From Cutibacterium modestum (GTDB lineage Bacteria; Actinomycetota; Actinomycetes; Propionibacteriales; Propionibacteriaceae), in NCBI RefSeq assembly GCF_008326345.1, contig NZ_BJEN01000003.1:558001-622000 (forward strand): DNA of 64,000 nt, read 5' to 3'. Below the pieces are notes generated by a model. The model was not told where the DNA came from and did no database searches. It saw only the letters and a program-made list of their open reading frames with translations. Shown here piece by piece: positions 44,756-54,231 of this stretch; the stretch's first letter is position 1, and each line of letters begins with the position of its first letter. A program made the translations under genes and the position numbers.

Positions 44756-45778
44756 ATGTCGTCATACCTCGCGCCCCCGGTCAGTGTTGTCATACCGGTC
44801 AGGAACGAGGAGCGGTATCTCGAAGAATCGGTTGCCGGGGTTCTTAACCAGGGCTATCCGGGTCCGATGGAGATCATCCTCGCTATTGCGCCGAGCACTG
44901 ATCGTACCGCCGAAATAGCTCAAGGTTTGACCACCCGAGATGAGCGCATTCGGGTGATTGACAATCCGGACGGCACCACTCCCAAGGCCCTGAACCTTGG
45001 TGTGGCCGTATCTCAGTACGACATCATCGTGCGCGTCGATGCTCATGGTGAGCTTGGCCCGGAGTACATCGCAACCGCCGTTGAACTGCTGGAGCGTACT
45101 GGCGCGGCTAATGTCGGCGGGATTATGGACGCGAAGGGGCGTACTCCCTTCGAGCGAGCTGTGGCGACGGCTTATACCTCTAAGTTGGGTTTGGGTAGCA
45201 GCGCTTTCCACCAGGGAAATGCGCCGGAGGGCCCGGTTGAAACGGTATTTCTTGGCGTCTTCCGCAAGGCGGATCTTGTGGCCGCCGGTGGTTTCAGCCC
45301 GGAGTTCGACCGGGCTCAGGATTGGGAGCTCAACTACCGGTTGCGTCAGTCTGGACGCGAAGTGTGGTTTAGCCCTAATCTCCGAGTGACATACCGGCCT
45401 CGCTCTACCGTCAAGGCCCTGGCGAGGCAGTTTTTCCGTACAGGCCAGTGGCGTCGCGAGGTCATGCGTCGCCATCGCGATTCGGTGAGTCTGCGGTATT
45501 TGGCTGCTCCTATCGCCGTCACGGGAATCACGGTGGGAACCGTCTTTGGTCTCGTTGGGGCCGTTCAGGCGGCCAAGGGAAAAACGCTGAAGCGCTGGCC
45601 GCTGGTCGGCTGGGCAGCCCCCCTGGGCTATGCCAGCATCATCGGAGTCGGGTCAGCCGCCATGAAACGTGAGTTGGATCCCGAGGTCCGGGCCCGTCTG
45701 CCTATCGTATTGGCGATCATGCACATGAGCTGGGGGGCTGGATTTCTCGTCGGTTTGGGCGATCGCTCACACGACTGA
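44756..45778 (+). CDS. Family 2 glycosyltransferase, membrane-associated
   Basis: A ~340-residue GT2 enzyme. VSVVIPVRNEERYLEESV is the nucleotide-sugar-binding start of the GT-A fold, IIVRVDAHGEL carries the metal-binding DxD-like site, RAQDWELNYRLRQSG the catalytic ED region, and ARQFFRTGQWRREVM is a QxxRW-like acceptor motif. Two or three hydrophobic helices end the protein (YLAAPIAVTGITVGTVFGLVG and later). It probably adds sugars to a membrane-bound carrier for an envelope polymer, given the adjacent LCP ligase and mannose-nucleotide enzyme. The start is ATG 44756 with little room for a ribosome-binding site; a CACAAT box about 13 bases upstream hints at a leaderless transcript. Confidence 0.85.
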   Translation: MSSYLAPPVSVVIPVRNEERYLEESVAGVLNQGYPGPMEIILAIAPSTDRTAEIAQGLTTRDERIRVIDNPDGTTPKALNLGVAVSQYDIIVRVDAHGELGPEYIATAVELLERTGAANVGGIMDAKGRTPFERAVATAYTSKLGLGSSAFHQGNAPEGPVETVFLGVFRKADLVAAGGFSPEFDRAQDWELNYRLRQSGREVWFSPNLRVTYRPRSTVKALARQFFRTGQWRREVMRRHRDSVSLRYLAAPIAVTGITVGTVFGLVGAVQAAKGKTLKRWPLVGWAAPLGYASIIGVGSAAMKRELDPEVRARLPIVLAIMHMSWGAGFLVGLGDRSHD

Positions 45779-45780
45779 CC

Positions 45781-46503
45781 TCATACCTCGGTAGCGTCCT
45801 CCTGGGCTGCGATGGTAGTCAGATCGTCGGCGGACTCGACGAGGACTAACGACCCACCACCCAGGAGGCAACTGGTAAGGGTCGTGGCCACGAGCTCGCC
45901 GCCACCGAAACGAATTCGGTCAGGGGAGAGCAAAACTGGCTGGCTCAGTGGCACCAGGCCGAAGAGCTGTTCCCCGGTCCATTTCTGGCGCCCCGTGAGC
46001 CATACAGCGTCGGCAGCGGCAGGACGCGCTGCAATAAAGTTGTCAGGGCCGGCGAGAACCTCGGCATTGTCGATGGCCCCTGGCAGCAGGGTCCTGCAGG
46101 CGGTAGCGAGGGGTGCCAGACTGCACTGGATGAGGATATCGGGGGAGTTGACGGGGTTGGCGTCGGGGCCAATGACCTCTACTGCTGCCTCGTTTTGTCC
46201 AGTCAGATCTACTTGGAGTCCGGCCCACCACGAGGCCAGAAGCCATACGCAACTTGTCCAGTGGCCGGGGCGGGTATCACATACTGAAAGACGGGCGACA
46301 TCACCGGGCTCGACTTCCTCGGTATCGAGTAGGTGAACCGATTTTGTGACCCACGTCAGCAGGGTGCGTGCTGACAGTTCACCGCGGTCTGTGCCGTGGT
46401 ACCACGTCAGTAGTGGCAGTGCTCCTGCGTTCTGACTGCGCCGCCATAGGCCGGTTAGAGGGTCAGGGCTGCGGGTTGGGGTCGGTCGAGCAAGGGTTAC
46501 CAT
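45781..46503 (-). CDS. TIGR03089 family protein
   Basis: A ~240-residue actinobacterial protein that resembles the N-terminal part of adenylate-forming enzymes but lacks their phosphate-loop and C-terminal domain. Features are LLTWYHGTDRGELSARTLLTWVTKS at the N-terminus and SCVWLLASWWAGLQVDL near the middle. It converges on the glycosyltransferase gene (two bases between stops) and is divergent from manC. The same family sits beside LCP and manC genes in mycobacteria, suggesting a link to envelope polysaccharide. Function unknown. Confidence 0.78.
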   Translation of the reverse strand: MVTLARPTPTRSPDPLTGLWRRSQNAGALPLLTWYHGTDRGELSARTLLTWVTKSVHLLDTEEVEPGDVARLSVCDTRPGHWTSCVWLLASWWAGLQVDLTGQNEAAVEVIGPDANPVNSPDILIQCSLAPLATACRTLLPGAIDNAEVLAGPDNFIAARPAAADAVWLTGRQKWTGEQLFGLVPLSQPVLLSPDRIRFGGGELVATTLTSCLLGGGSLVLVESADDLTTIAAQEDATEV

Positions 46504-46579
46504 GGTACCCATTGTGAAGGATGAGACGCTGTGGTGGGTCTATCGCGGTTACGTCGTCGGGGATGGATACTCTGTCGAC

Positions 46580-47656
46580 ATGCAACACGTCCTCATCCTG
46601 GCCGGAGGATCCGGTACTCGCCTATGGCCGTTGTCTCGCCAGGGGGAGCCTAAGCAGTTATTGGAACTTATTAACGGGGTCAGCCTGCTTCGGATGGCTT
46701 ATGAGCGGGTTGCTGGGTTGGTGCCCGATGCCAACATCTTGGTATGCACGGGCGCCTCGTATGCCGACGCCGTCGCCAAGCTATTGCCGGAGGTTCCCGT
46801 TGAGAACATTCTGGGCGAGCCGGTGGGGCGTGACTCCCTCAATGCCGTGGCGTGGTCGGCTGGCATCATCGCTGACCGTGACCCCGAGGGCGTCATGGCC
46901 GTCGTCACTGCTGACCACGTCATTCGTCCTGTCGACGATTTCCGGGCGGCCTTGCAGCACGGTTTTAACCTCGCCAACGCTGACCCCACCGCTTTAGTGA
47001 CTTTCGGTGTTGTCCCCACCGAGCCCAATACCGGATTCGGTTACCTCCATCGAGGTGATTCGCTGGGGCTGGACCCGCGTGCCTACCAGGTACTCGAATT
47101 CGTCGAGAAACCCAGCATCGAGGTGGCCCGCCAGTACCTAGATTCCGGCGAGTATTGGTGGAATTCCGGCATGTTCGTGTGGCGAGCTGCGACCTTGTTG
47201 GACTGCTTGTCTCAACTCAAACCACAGACCCGTCGGCAGGTTGATAAGTTGGTCGCTGATCCGTCCCGATTGGCTGAGGTTTACCCGCTTATGGAAAAGG
47301 TCTCGGTCGATATCGCGGTCATGGAACCGGCATCCCATGGTGGATGTGGTGTTCATGTTGCAGCGATTCCGTTGGAGATCCAGTGGTACGACGTCGGTTC
47401 TTACGAGGCGCTGGCCCCGCACCTACCTGACGATGGGAAGGGCAACAATGTGACTGGACTAACGGTATCAGTTGACTCAGCCAGAAACCTGCTGATCAAC
47501 GACCGTTCTGACGCCGTCCTGGTCGTTGCAGGCTTGCACGACATGGCCGTCGTGAGTACCGATCGTGCCACCCTAGTGGTGCCGTTATCTCAATCGCAGC
47601 AGGTCAAGGATGTGGTAGCCGAGGTTGCTACCCGGGCAGGAGGGCGATACGCGTGA
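46580..47656 (+). CDS. manC: Mannose-1-phosphate guanylyltransferase
   Basis: A ~358-residue nucleotidyltransferase that makes GDP-mannose from GTP and mannose-1-phosphate. ILAGGSGTRLWPLSR is the nucleotide-binding signature; VVTADHVI carries the metal-binding Asp; PNTGFGYLHRGD and FVEKPS with the sugar-phosphate-binding Lys follow; then WNSGMFVW. A single C-terminal beta-helix-like region is present, with no isomerase domain. I chose ATG 46580 since the family begins right at MQHVLILAGG; upstream extension to 46502 is not conserved. The stop overlaps the next start (GTGA). Confidence 0.92.
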   Translation: MQHVLILAGGSGTRLWPLSRQGEPKQLLELINGVSLLRMAYERVAGLVPDANILVCTGASYADAVAKLLPEVPVENILGEPVGRDSLNAVAWSAGIIADRDPEGVMAVVTADHVIRPVDDFRAALQHGFNLANADPTALVTFGVVPTEPNTGFGYLHRGDSLGLDPRAYQVLEFVEKPSIEVARQYLDSGEYWWNSGMFVWRAATLLDCLSQLKPQTRRQVDKLVADPSRLAEVYPLMEKVSVDIAVMEPASHGGCGVHVAAIPLEIQWYDVGSYEALAPHLPDDGKGNNVTGLTVSVDSARNLLINDRSDAVLVVAGLHDMAVVSTDRATLVVPLSQSQQVKDVVAEVATRAGGRYA

Positions 47657-48369
47657 GGAACGCCCGAGAAATTCGCGAACCCCTCGCGTGGACAGTCATT
47701 GTCGTCAGTGTTGGGTTCCTCATTTCCTTTGTTGTGCGCGTGGTCATGATGCTGGCTCACGATCACAGTGGGCTCTTCGGTATGGCTCGGAGCTTGTCTG
47801 GGAGCTCACTGGGAATCGGCATGATTCTGTTGCTGCTGGCGACAGTTTTGGTGTGCAGGTTTATCCGTCCGGCGACGCCGCGTGCTGAATTGCTCGGCAA
47901 GATATCTGCCCTTGTTATCGCCACGGCAGCTGGATTTGACCTCGTTCTCGCTTTGCTGTCACCAATCCATGGACCCGGTGGGACATTTGGGGCTGTCTTG
48001 GAGCTATTTGGGGATCTTTTGGCGATTGCGATCAAGGTCCTCATTGCCTGGGTCTTATTGGTGTTGACGAGGCCCGAGGCCGTCTCGGCTAAGGATGGCG
48101 AAGATCCCGGGGAAGAACCGAAGGTTGCGCAGGATGACTCCGCTGGCCAACTCGTCTCCGCCGGTGATTCTGAGGTTCCGGTTCGCGACGACGCATTCAG
48201 CTGGCCTGAGGGGGTTGGTGCGGTGTGGACGAGGGCTGGGGACGCTGCGAGTGGTGTCGGGGCGTCGTCATGGGATCAGGACGACGCTGGCCGCAGCTGG
48301 AGGGCGGAGGCATCAAGCAATGACGCGTCGGGAAGTGACTCACATGAGACGACGGGTGACCAGACATAG
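47653..48369 (+). CDS. Membrane protein with acidic C-terminal tail, unknown function
   Basis: A 238-residue protein with four hydrophobic segments in the first ~140 residues (AWTVIVVSVGFLISFVV, LGIGMILLLLATVLVC, ISALVIATAAGFDLVLALL, LLAIAIKVLIAWVLLVL). The tail of ~100 residues is rich in Asp, Glu, Ser and Gly and is probably disordered. No conserved domain is recognised. The GTG start overlaps the manC stop, so it is co-translated with manC. Confidence 0.72.
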   Translation: MRNAREIREPLAWTVIVVSVGFLISFVVRVVMMLAHDHSGLFGMARSLSGSSLGIGMILLLLATVLVCRFIRPATPRAELLGKISALVIATAAGFDLVLALLSPIHGPGGTFGAVLELFGDLLAIAIKVLIAWVLLVLTRPEAVSAKDGEDPGEEPKVAQDDSAGQLVSAGDSEVPVRDDAFSWPEGVGAVWTRAGDAASGVGASSWDQDDAGRSWRAEASSNDASGSDSHETTGDQT

Positions 48370-48543
48370 TTGTGGTTGGCTTGAGTGCGGTCCACTCTGA
48401 GGCCATAAATCGATCACATTTGGCGGCGCGACACGCCGCTCGTTACGGGGTTTTTGCGAGAAAAAGTCGCGCGGTGAATCTCACGCGTGTAGTTTGTGCA
48501 TCGGCGCGGAACCCGCCGCGTCTGATCTCGAGGAGCTTCCCCC

Positions 48544-48801
48544 ATGGACGAGATTTTGACCTTGCTTGCCGGAGGCGGTGACGATGAGCCGGAGTGGCAT
48601 GACAAGGCATTATGTGCCCAGACCGATCCGGAGGCGTTCTTCCCTGAAAAGGGTGGGTCCACTCGTGAGGCCAAGCGCATCTGTGAGTCCTGTGAGGTCC
48701 GCCAGGAGTGTTTGGAGTACGCCCTCGAGAATGACGAGAGGTTCGGAATCTGGGGTGGACTGTCTGAGATGGAGAGGCGCCGACTGCGCAAGCGGGCGTG
48801 A
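48544..48801 (+). CDS. WhiB-family iron-sulfur regulator (WhiB2/WhmD-like)
   Basis: An 85-residue transcription factor that holds a [4Fe-4S] cluster. The cluster ligands are Cys24 (KALCAQTD), Cys47 and Cys50 (CESC) and Cys56 (QEC). The turn GIWGG at residues 68-72 precedes a basic DNA-binding tail (RRRLRKRA). In mycobacteria WhiB2, also beside manC/manB and Rv3259, controls cell division and septation; the shared position supports a WhiB2/WhmD assignment. GAGGAG lies nine bases upstream of the ATG. Confidence 0.92.
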   Translation: MDEILTLLAGGGDDEPEWHDKALCAQTDPEAFFPEKGGSTREAKRICESCEVRQECLEYALENDERFGIWGGLSEMERRRLRKRA

Positions 48802-48832
48802 CCTGGTGTCGGGCCGCGGTTATTTCGGCAGG

Positions 48833-48861
48833 ACCCGGTAGAATTAGAACCCGGTAGAATG
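48833..48861 (+). repeat. Short tandem repeat with TAGAAT boxes
   Basis: The 12-mer ACCCGGTAGAAT occurs twice, 17 bases apart, between whiB and the large glycosyltransferase gene. Each copy ends in TAGAAT, which resembles a -10 box, so this may be a doubled promoter element for the downstream gene. Confidence 0.5.
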
Positions 48862-48965
48862 CCCTGTCTGTCCGGGATATCTGTCTGCATGATGCGGCAT
48901 GCGATGATCGCAGACGTGGCGTGCATCCCGTGCTCCATGACGTCGACGAACAGGTGGCCTGCTAG

Positions 48966-51900
48966 GTGAGTGACGAGACGTACTCTGCGGAGACCGGGCC
49001 CGACGTGGGCCGCCAGTCTGACCGCGGTGGTGCTCCCCGCACCGCGGAGGGACTGACTGACTGGACTATTCCTGTCATCTCGTCGGTGCGCGCTGATCCG
49101 GAGGATTGGGCGTGGGCTCACGAGCGACGTAAACCAGCAGACCCTGACATCACGGCCGACCAGGTCGCGGCTATCCTTCTCGTGCATCAAGCGGCGGGTT
49201 GGTTGCCGCGGACCCTCAACGCATTGCGACGTAGTGGTGAGCGCGCCGAAGTACAGATTGCCGTCGATCTTGGCTCTACGGATGGTTCCTCCGAGTTGCT
49301 CCTGGAAGCTGTGGGCGAGGGGTTGCTGGAAGAGTGCGTGACGGCTAGCGCGGATACCCCCCCCGGTGATGGCATTAGCCTGGCGATCGACCGACTCCCT
49401 GACGATGTCACCCATATCTGGATCCTGCACGACGACGTCGAGGTGCGTCGTGATTCGTTGACTTGCATGTTGCGGGAGGCTTCGCGCAAGCCTCACCCTG
49501 ACGTCTTGTACCCCACATTGCTCAAACCGGCTCGGCATAATTACCCGGAGTTCATTGATGAGCAGGGGCAAAGTGTCAGCACCGGCGGTACTCGTGTTCT
49601 GCCGGTCGTCGACCGCGGAGATATTGACCAGAAACAGGCTGATCCGGGCCCGATCCTGGGCGGCTCGACGGCTGGCATGTTCATCCGGTTGGACGTGTGG
49701 CGCCGCCTTAGTGGTTTCGACCCAGCACTTCCCCTTTTCCGTGACGGCGTGGACTTCGGCTGGCGCGCCAATGAGGCGGGTCTGGTCGTCCGCACTGCGC
49801 CGAGCTGCACCATTCATCACCGCCAAGCGGGTCGAGGGTGGCAGCGAGAGTCGCATATAGCCCCCCGTCCGGACGTCACCGACCGTCTCGCAGGGATGCG
49901 AATGGTTGCAGCCCGGACCGGTCACCCCACTCGCACGAGTCTGGCCCTCTTGTTGGTTAGCGTGTGGCGTTTTCTCGTCCTCATGGTGGGCAAGGCCCCC
50001 GCGCGTGCTGCCGACGAGTGGCGGGCCGGGTGGCAGCTGTGGCGGTCACGCTCGGTTGCACGCGAGATGTCGAGGCGCCTGCAAGATTTCCATGCGCAAT
50101 GCGATCCTGATGATCTCGAGAACACCAACCGTCTCATTCCAAGCCGACGCAGTGTCTGGGCTCGGGCAGTCGACCGTTACGCCGGGGACTTGTCTGACCG
50201 GATCCACCCGTGGCGCCATGAGGATGGGACGACGATCGATGATCTCACTGGCGACGACTTCACCGTCCGTGACCACCATTCTGTCGTTAACCCGCACACC
50301 GTGATGGTCAGCCTCATGGTGGTGTTCGGGCTCATTGCCTGCCGCGGTCTTTACGGGTCAGGCAAAGCGACCTCGACCTGGCTCGCGCCAGCGCCAGACG
50401 GGCTGGCTGGAGCATGGCATCGCTGGTTGACCGCTGTTCCCGGCATGTCTGGGGGAAACGCACTGTGGCTGGCGTGGCCAGCTTTCGGCTCAGTGTTGAC
50501 GATTGGAAAGCCGGAAGTTCTGGTCCGGATTCTGCTCGTCGCGGCTCCGTTGCTCGCGGCGATGTCGGCACATCGACTGTTTCGTCGGGTACTCGGCCTT
50601 GGTGCGACGACGGTATTGCTCGCGACCTTCTGGGGCTTGCTGCCTGTCCTCACTGGTGGCCTGGCCCGAGGCTCGGTGACAGCGCTGGCACTCGGGGTGA
50701 TCCTTCCTCATATGGCCCTGCACACCTGGCGGTTGGTCAATCCCGACACCGTAGACGTTGCCGAGTTGCATGGTGCCAGTATTGGCAACCGCCAGGGCGG
50801 GGGAGTCTCCTCGGCGGGTGGTCTGGCTCTCTGGTCAGCCCTGGCTATTAGTCTTGTTCCGGCTTTGTGGGTATACCCGGTTGTGGTGGCCATCGGCGTC
50901 CTTTTGGGCCGCCCTCGGCGTCTGCTGCTCGGTGCCATTGTTGTACTGGGGCCGCTGCTGGTCATCTTCCCGTGGATTCCTCGGCTCGTGGCCGATCCTG
51001 GCCGCATGGCGACCGGGGCAGAGCCCCTGCTTAGCCCGGCTGTTGAAACCCGTGCCGGGCTGTGGCTATTGGTGGGTCGCGCGATTGTTCCTGGGACTGC
51101 TCCGACCGCGTTCACCGTGATAGCGATGGTCCCGTTGTGGATTGCTGCGCTGTGGGCGATCTGGCGCCTCGTCATCGATCGCTCCGCGTCCATCGGGTCT
51201 TTGACTGGTCATCGTCGTGGCCGCGTGCTGGCCCTCATCATCGTCTACCTGCTGTGCCTGGTTCTCGCTGGTGTGGCGTCGCGCACCTTAGTCACCGTCT
51301 GGAATGCGCAGGTGCATCCCGCTATCGAACCGTGGCAGTTGGTGGGCGTCGGAGTGCTCCTGATCCTTGTCGCAGCTGCCCGCCAGTCGGCCATGTTGAA
51401 GCGTGCCGAGGCGGACCATCTGCCCGACGACGCATCCCCGACACTGGGCGAGCTGCTTGTTGGGGTGGGCAACCGATGGTTGCCATGGGTGTTAACGGTG
51501 TCTGTGGCTGCCAGCGGCGTCTGGTGGCTTGTGGGGGGCGCTCGTGGCCCGATGTCCACAACTGATGCCATGCGCCCGGCCTATGTCACAGCAGTCGAGA
51601 GCTCTGCTCGCCACACCCGCACCCTCATGGTGAATGTGCATGGTGACGGCGCCCAGTGGAACCTCGTTGACTTCGATAACCCGAGCTGGGGCAGCGGGGA
51701 GCGTCCAGAAATCTCTGCGGACAGCCGCATCGCTGATTCGGCTGCGGACCTTGCCCTTGCCGTGGCGACCGGAGCTGTCCCAGACGATCTGGCTGATCGC
51801 CTGTCCGGTCTGGGAATCGGTCATCTGTGGCTTCGTGGTGCGGGTGCCGACGTCGTGTCCCAGGTGGGTAATGCTGCAGGTTTGTCTGCCGTGAATACGG

Positions 51901-52298
51901 ATTCCACCACGACGGTGTGGACCGTCGATGGATCTCCCTCGCGGGCTCTGTTTAGAAGCCGTGGTGGCGATCAAGTTCCTGTGGCCAAGAAGGTGTCTAA
52001 ATCAGGAACCGTGACAATCCTTGAGCCCCGTGATGATCGGTGGAAGATCGAGGTAGGGGGCACGCGACTGAGTCCGGTGTCGCGCCACGGAATCGGGGAG
52101 TCCTACCAAGTTGGCTCGGCCCGCGGTGATCTGACATGGTCGATGCCGACCCAGGGATGGGCCTGTGCCATTGAACTGGTTGCCCTCCTCCTTTTGATGA
52201 TGCTGGCCGGACCTCAGGCCGCTCCGCACAACCGCACCGCTGCTCCCCGCCGATCCGTGCTTGACCGTAAGCCTCGCCGTCGTCAGGAGGAGTCATGA
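48966..52298 (+). CDS. Very large membrane glycosyltransferase (GT2 N-terminus, polytopic C-terminus)
   Basis: A 1110-residue protein. Residues ~60-300 form a GT2 domain: VAAILLVHQAAGWLPRTLNAL, AVDLGSTDGSSELL, HIWILHDDVEVRRDSL (DxD), GGSTAGMFIRLDVWRRLSGFD and DGVDFGWRANEAGL. The next ~600 residues have 12 or more hydrophobic helices, and the last ~200 form an extracytoplasmic domain that ends with one more helix and an Arg-rich tail. Similar proteins next to WhiB and DUF5719 are conserved in actinobacteria. The combination suggests that it adds sugars to a lipid carrier or polymer outside the membrane. The GTG start at 48966 is uncertain. The stop overlaps the DUF5719 start. Confidence 0.85.
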   Translation: MSDETYSAETGPDVGRQSDRGGAPRTAEGLTDWTIPVISSVRADPEDWAWAHERRKPADPDITADQVAAILLVHQAAGWLPRTLNALRRSGERAEVQIAVDLGSTDGSSELLLEAVGEGLLEECVTASADTPPGDGISLAIDRLPDDVTHIWILHDDVEVRRDSLTCMLREASRKPHPDVLYPTLLKPARHNYPEFIDEQGQSVSTGGTRVLPVVDRGDIDQKQADPGPILGGSTAGMFIRLDVWRRLSGFDPALPLFRDGVDFGWRANEAGLVVRTAPSCTIHHRQAGRGWQRESHIAPRPDVTDRLAGMRMVAARTGHPTRTSLALLLVSVWRFLVLMVGKAPARAADEWRAGWQLWRSRSVAREMSRRLQDFHAQCDPDDLENTNRLIPSRRSVWARAVDRYAGDLSDRIHPWRHEDGTTIDDLTGDDFTVRDHHSVVNPHTVMVSLMVVFGLIACRGLYGSGKATSTWLAPAPDGLAGAWHRWLTAVPGMSGGNALWLAWPAFGSVLTIGKPEVLVRILLVAAPLLAAMSAHRLFRRVLGLGATTVLLATFWGLLPVLTGGLARGSVTALALGVILPHMALHTWRLVNPDTVDVAELHGASIGNRQGGGVSSAGGLALWSALAISLVPALWVYPVVVAIGVLLGRPRRLLLGAIVVLGPLLVIFPWIPRLVADPGRMATGAEPLLSPAVETRAGLWLLVGRAIVPGTAPTAFTVIAMVPLWIAALWAIWRLVIDRSASIGSLTGHRRGRVLALIIVYLLCLVLAGVASRTLVTVWNAQVHPAIEPWQLVGVGVLLILVAAARQSAMLKRAEADHLPDDASPTLGELLVGVGNRWLPWVLTVSVAASGVWWLVGGARGPMSTTDAMRPAYVTAVESSARHTRTLMVNVHGDGAQWNLVDFDNPSWGSGERPEISADSRIADSAADLALAVATGAVPDDLADRLSGLGIGHLWLRGAGADVVSQVGNAAGLSAVNTDSTTTVWTVDGSPSRALFRSRGGDQVPVAKKVSKSGTVTILEPRDDRWKIEVGGTRLSPVSRHGIGESYQVGSARGDLTWSMPTQGWACAIELVALLLLMMLAGPQAAPHNRTAAPRRSVLDRKPRRRQEES

Positions 52299-53797
52299 GC
52301 GATCGCCCCCGCCGCGCCCTCGCAGATGACGAGGAGCCCAAGGAGATTCCCGAGATTCGACCCGTCGGCGATAGCGCAATCCCAGCGCGTCGCGCGGTCG
52401 ATTCCGATGATGTCAGCGACCAGCAGCCGGTTCATGTTGCCCGCGCCATGACTCAGGGCCCTGAATCCGACGACCACGATGCGACACCCGAGGCGAAGTC
52501 CGATAAGAAGGCCGGGCACCACTGGAAGGGTCCGGTATGGGCACTAGCCTTGGCCGTCGCGGCGGTCGCGATCTCCCTGGCCACCTCAGCGATTCCTTAT
52601 ACCCAGCGCTCTGCCCCGAAGGCCCAACTCATCTCCTCGGGACGCACCCTCGTCTGCCCTCCCTCCCAGGGGAAGGCCAGCCTTGCCGCGGGGTCCTTGG
52701 CGGGAAAGTTACAAGTTGGCACCTCGATCGAAGAGCTCTTTGATACCGCAGTGCCGGTAGTCACAAAGATCGACACCTCAGCGGGTTATATCCGGTCTAC
52801 AGCCGGGCAACGTCGGCCCTCTGGCTCGGCGCTATCTTCAGAAGCGGGCATGACGACGTGGGTGCCGTGCGTGGGTGCGGCTACGGGAGGAGTAGTCAGC
52901 GTCACGAACCCTTCGACCTCCGACCTGGTGGTGGTTAACCCGGACACCCGGGCAGCCACCGTCGACGTCACGATGTTGGGTTCAAAGGGAGAAATTGACA
53001 CCGCCGGGATGCGAGGGATTCGTGTGTCCCCGGGACAGACCAAGGTGCTGCCGATGTCGGTATGGGACAACGACACTACCCCGGTGACCGCCCTTGTTAA
53101 CGCCCGCGAAGGACGAGTTGTCGTTGGCGCCCGTACCTGGGCCGATAAGGGCCGCGAGACGATCGCGATGGCTCCAGCAGCTAAGACCCTCTTTTTGCCA
53201 GCCGTCCCCGCCAAGGTATCGACTGCAACCCTCATCATTTCGAATCCCGGCACAAAACGGTTGAGTGTGTCAGTGACGGCGCTGGCCGGACGTGGGTCCT
53301 TTACCCCTGACGGAGCCGACGAGATCGATATCGATCCCCGATCCACCATCCAGGTGGACCTGTCGAAGGCCTTAGCAGGGGAAGGCGTCGGGCTACGTTT
53401 GTCTGCCGATGACCCGGTTATTGCCAGGTTGTTTGCTCAGGGCAAGCCTGGCACCACCGATTACGCCATGGTCAGCCCGGGAGGGTCGAGCAAGGTGCTG
53501 GAGCAAACCGTAGGGGCGGCTGGAACCCTTGAACTGTCCAACCCGGGACGGGAGGCTGCCACCTTTTCTGGCGAGTTGACAGGCACTAGCGGGAAGAAGA
53601 CGGTGATCGAGGGCACGGTTCCAGCTGGGTCCACCTGGTCGGGGAAGGTCCCAGCAGCTGGCCACCTGCACATTGTTGGGTCGGCTCCGCTTATTGGCGG
53701 GGTAGTATCTGCCAGCGGTTTGGCTGTCCTTCCATTGGAGGTCGCGACGACTACGACGAACGGTCGCAGCGCTGACGTTGATCCTCAACTGCGGTGA
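52295..53797 (+). CDS. DUF5719 family extracytoplasmic protein
   Basis: A 500-residue protein with a ~70-residue charged cytoplasmic N-terminus and one membrane helix (WALALAVAAVAISLATSAI). A large outside domain of repeated beta-sandwich-like blocks follows (VVVNPDTRAATVDVTMLGSKG, LIISNPGTKRLSVSVTALAGRG, TLELSNPGREAATFSGELTG). The repeats, each starting with an N-P-[DG]-T/R turn, suggest three or more similar domains. It is translationally coupled to the giant glycosyltransferase (ATGA overlap, AGGAGGAG upstream) and probably works with it at the envelope. Biochemical function unknown. Confidence 0.83.
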   Translation: MSDRPRRALADDEEPKEIPEIRPVGDSAIPARRAVDSDDVSDQQPVHVARAMTQGPESDDHDATPEAKSDKKAGHHWKGPVWALALAVAAVAISLATSAIPYTQRSAPKAQLISSGRTLVCPPSQGKASLAAGSLAGKLQVGTSIEELFDTAVPVVTKIDTSAGYIRSTAGQRRPSGSALSSEAGMTTWVPCVGAATGGVVSVTNPSTSDLVVVNPDTRAATVDVTMLGSKGEIDTAGMRGIRVSPGQTKVLPMSVWDNDTTPVTALVNAREGRVVVGARTWADKGRETIAMAPAAKTLFLPAVPAKVSTATLIISNPGTKRLSVSVTALAGRGSFTPDGADEIDIDPRSTIQVDLSKALAGEGVGLRLSADDPVIARLFAQGKPGTTDYAMVSPGGSSKVLEQTVGAAGTLELSNPGREAATFSGELTGTSGKKTVIEGTVPAGSTWSGKVPAAGHLHIVGSAPLIGGVVSASGLAVLPLEVATTTTNGRSADVDPQLR

Positions 53798-53802
53798 CGG
53801 TT

Positions 53803-54231
53803 TTAGTCGTCGATGCTGGGATCGATTGTTTCTACCGGGGTGCCAGTCAGTGCTGAGAGCTGTTCGACCAGGGTGCGATGAACAAGGATGGCTAACCCGC
53901 GCCTGCTGGCTGTCCGCAACTCGAGGGGTCGTCGATAGATAACAACCTTGGCGGGGGATTGGTCGCTCCTATCGACGGCAGAGGATAGCGGTACCCGCCC
54001 TTCCGTCCAGTCCGGCATGGTCGGGACGTCTTCGGCCCCAACGACGACGTTATCGAGGATTCCTGGGCATGACATCCATGACATCTGTACTTGCTGAACA
54101 GCCTGCGCCAGACAGGCTGTGAAGAATTCGGCGTGGGTGGGGTCAATGCGGTCGATGCGTCCGCCGTAGGAGCGAGGCAAGACAACTGGCCCACGCTGGC
54201 CACGGCCATGACGGTTACGACGCTTGGACAT
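53803..54231 (-). CDS. Metallopeptidase-fold family protein (Rv3259-like), degenerate motif
   Basis: A 142-residue protein of the small zincin-like family conserved beside DUF3499 in actinobacteria. It starts SKRRNRHGRGQRGPVVLP and ends RGLAILVHRTLVEQLSAL then ETIDPSIDD. In the mycobacterial relative, as I recall it, the equivalent helix has an HE pair (LLHEILVAQVA); here HE is HR, and there is no second His at the HExxH spacing. A peptidase activity is therefore unlikely. It runs against the surrounding operon, converging on the DUF5719 gene and divergent from DUF3499. Start at ATG 54231. Confidence 0.75.
   Translation of the reverse strand: MSKRRNRHGRGQRGPVVLPRSYGGRIDRIDPTHAEFFTACLAQAVQQVQMSWMSCPGILDNVVVGAEDVPTMPDWTEGRVPLSSAVDRSDQSPAKVVIYRRPLELRTASRRGLAILVHRTLVEQLSALTGTPVETIDPSIDD

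Noticed and set aside
48414-49925. 503-codon open frame on the minus strand
   Set aside because: It runs across whiB and the start of the giant glycosyltransferase in antisense; the + strand genes have clear family motifs, and no motif appears in this frame.
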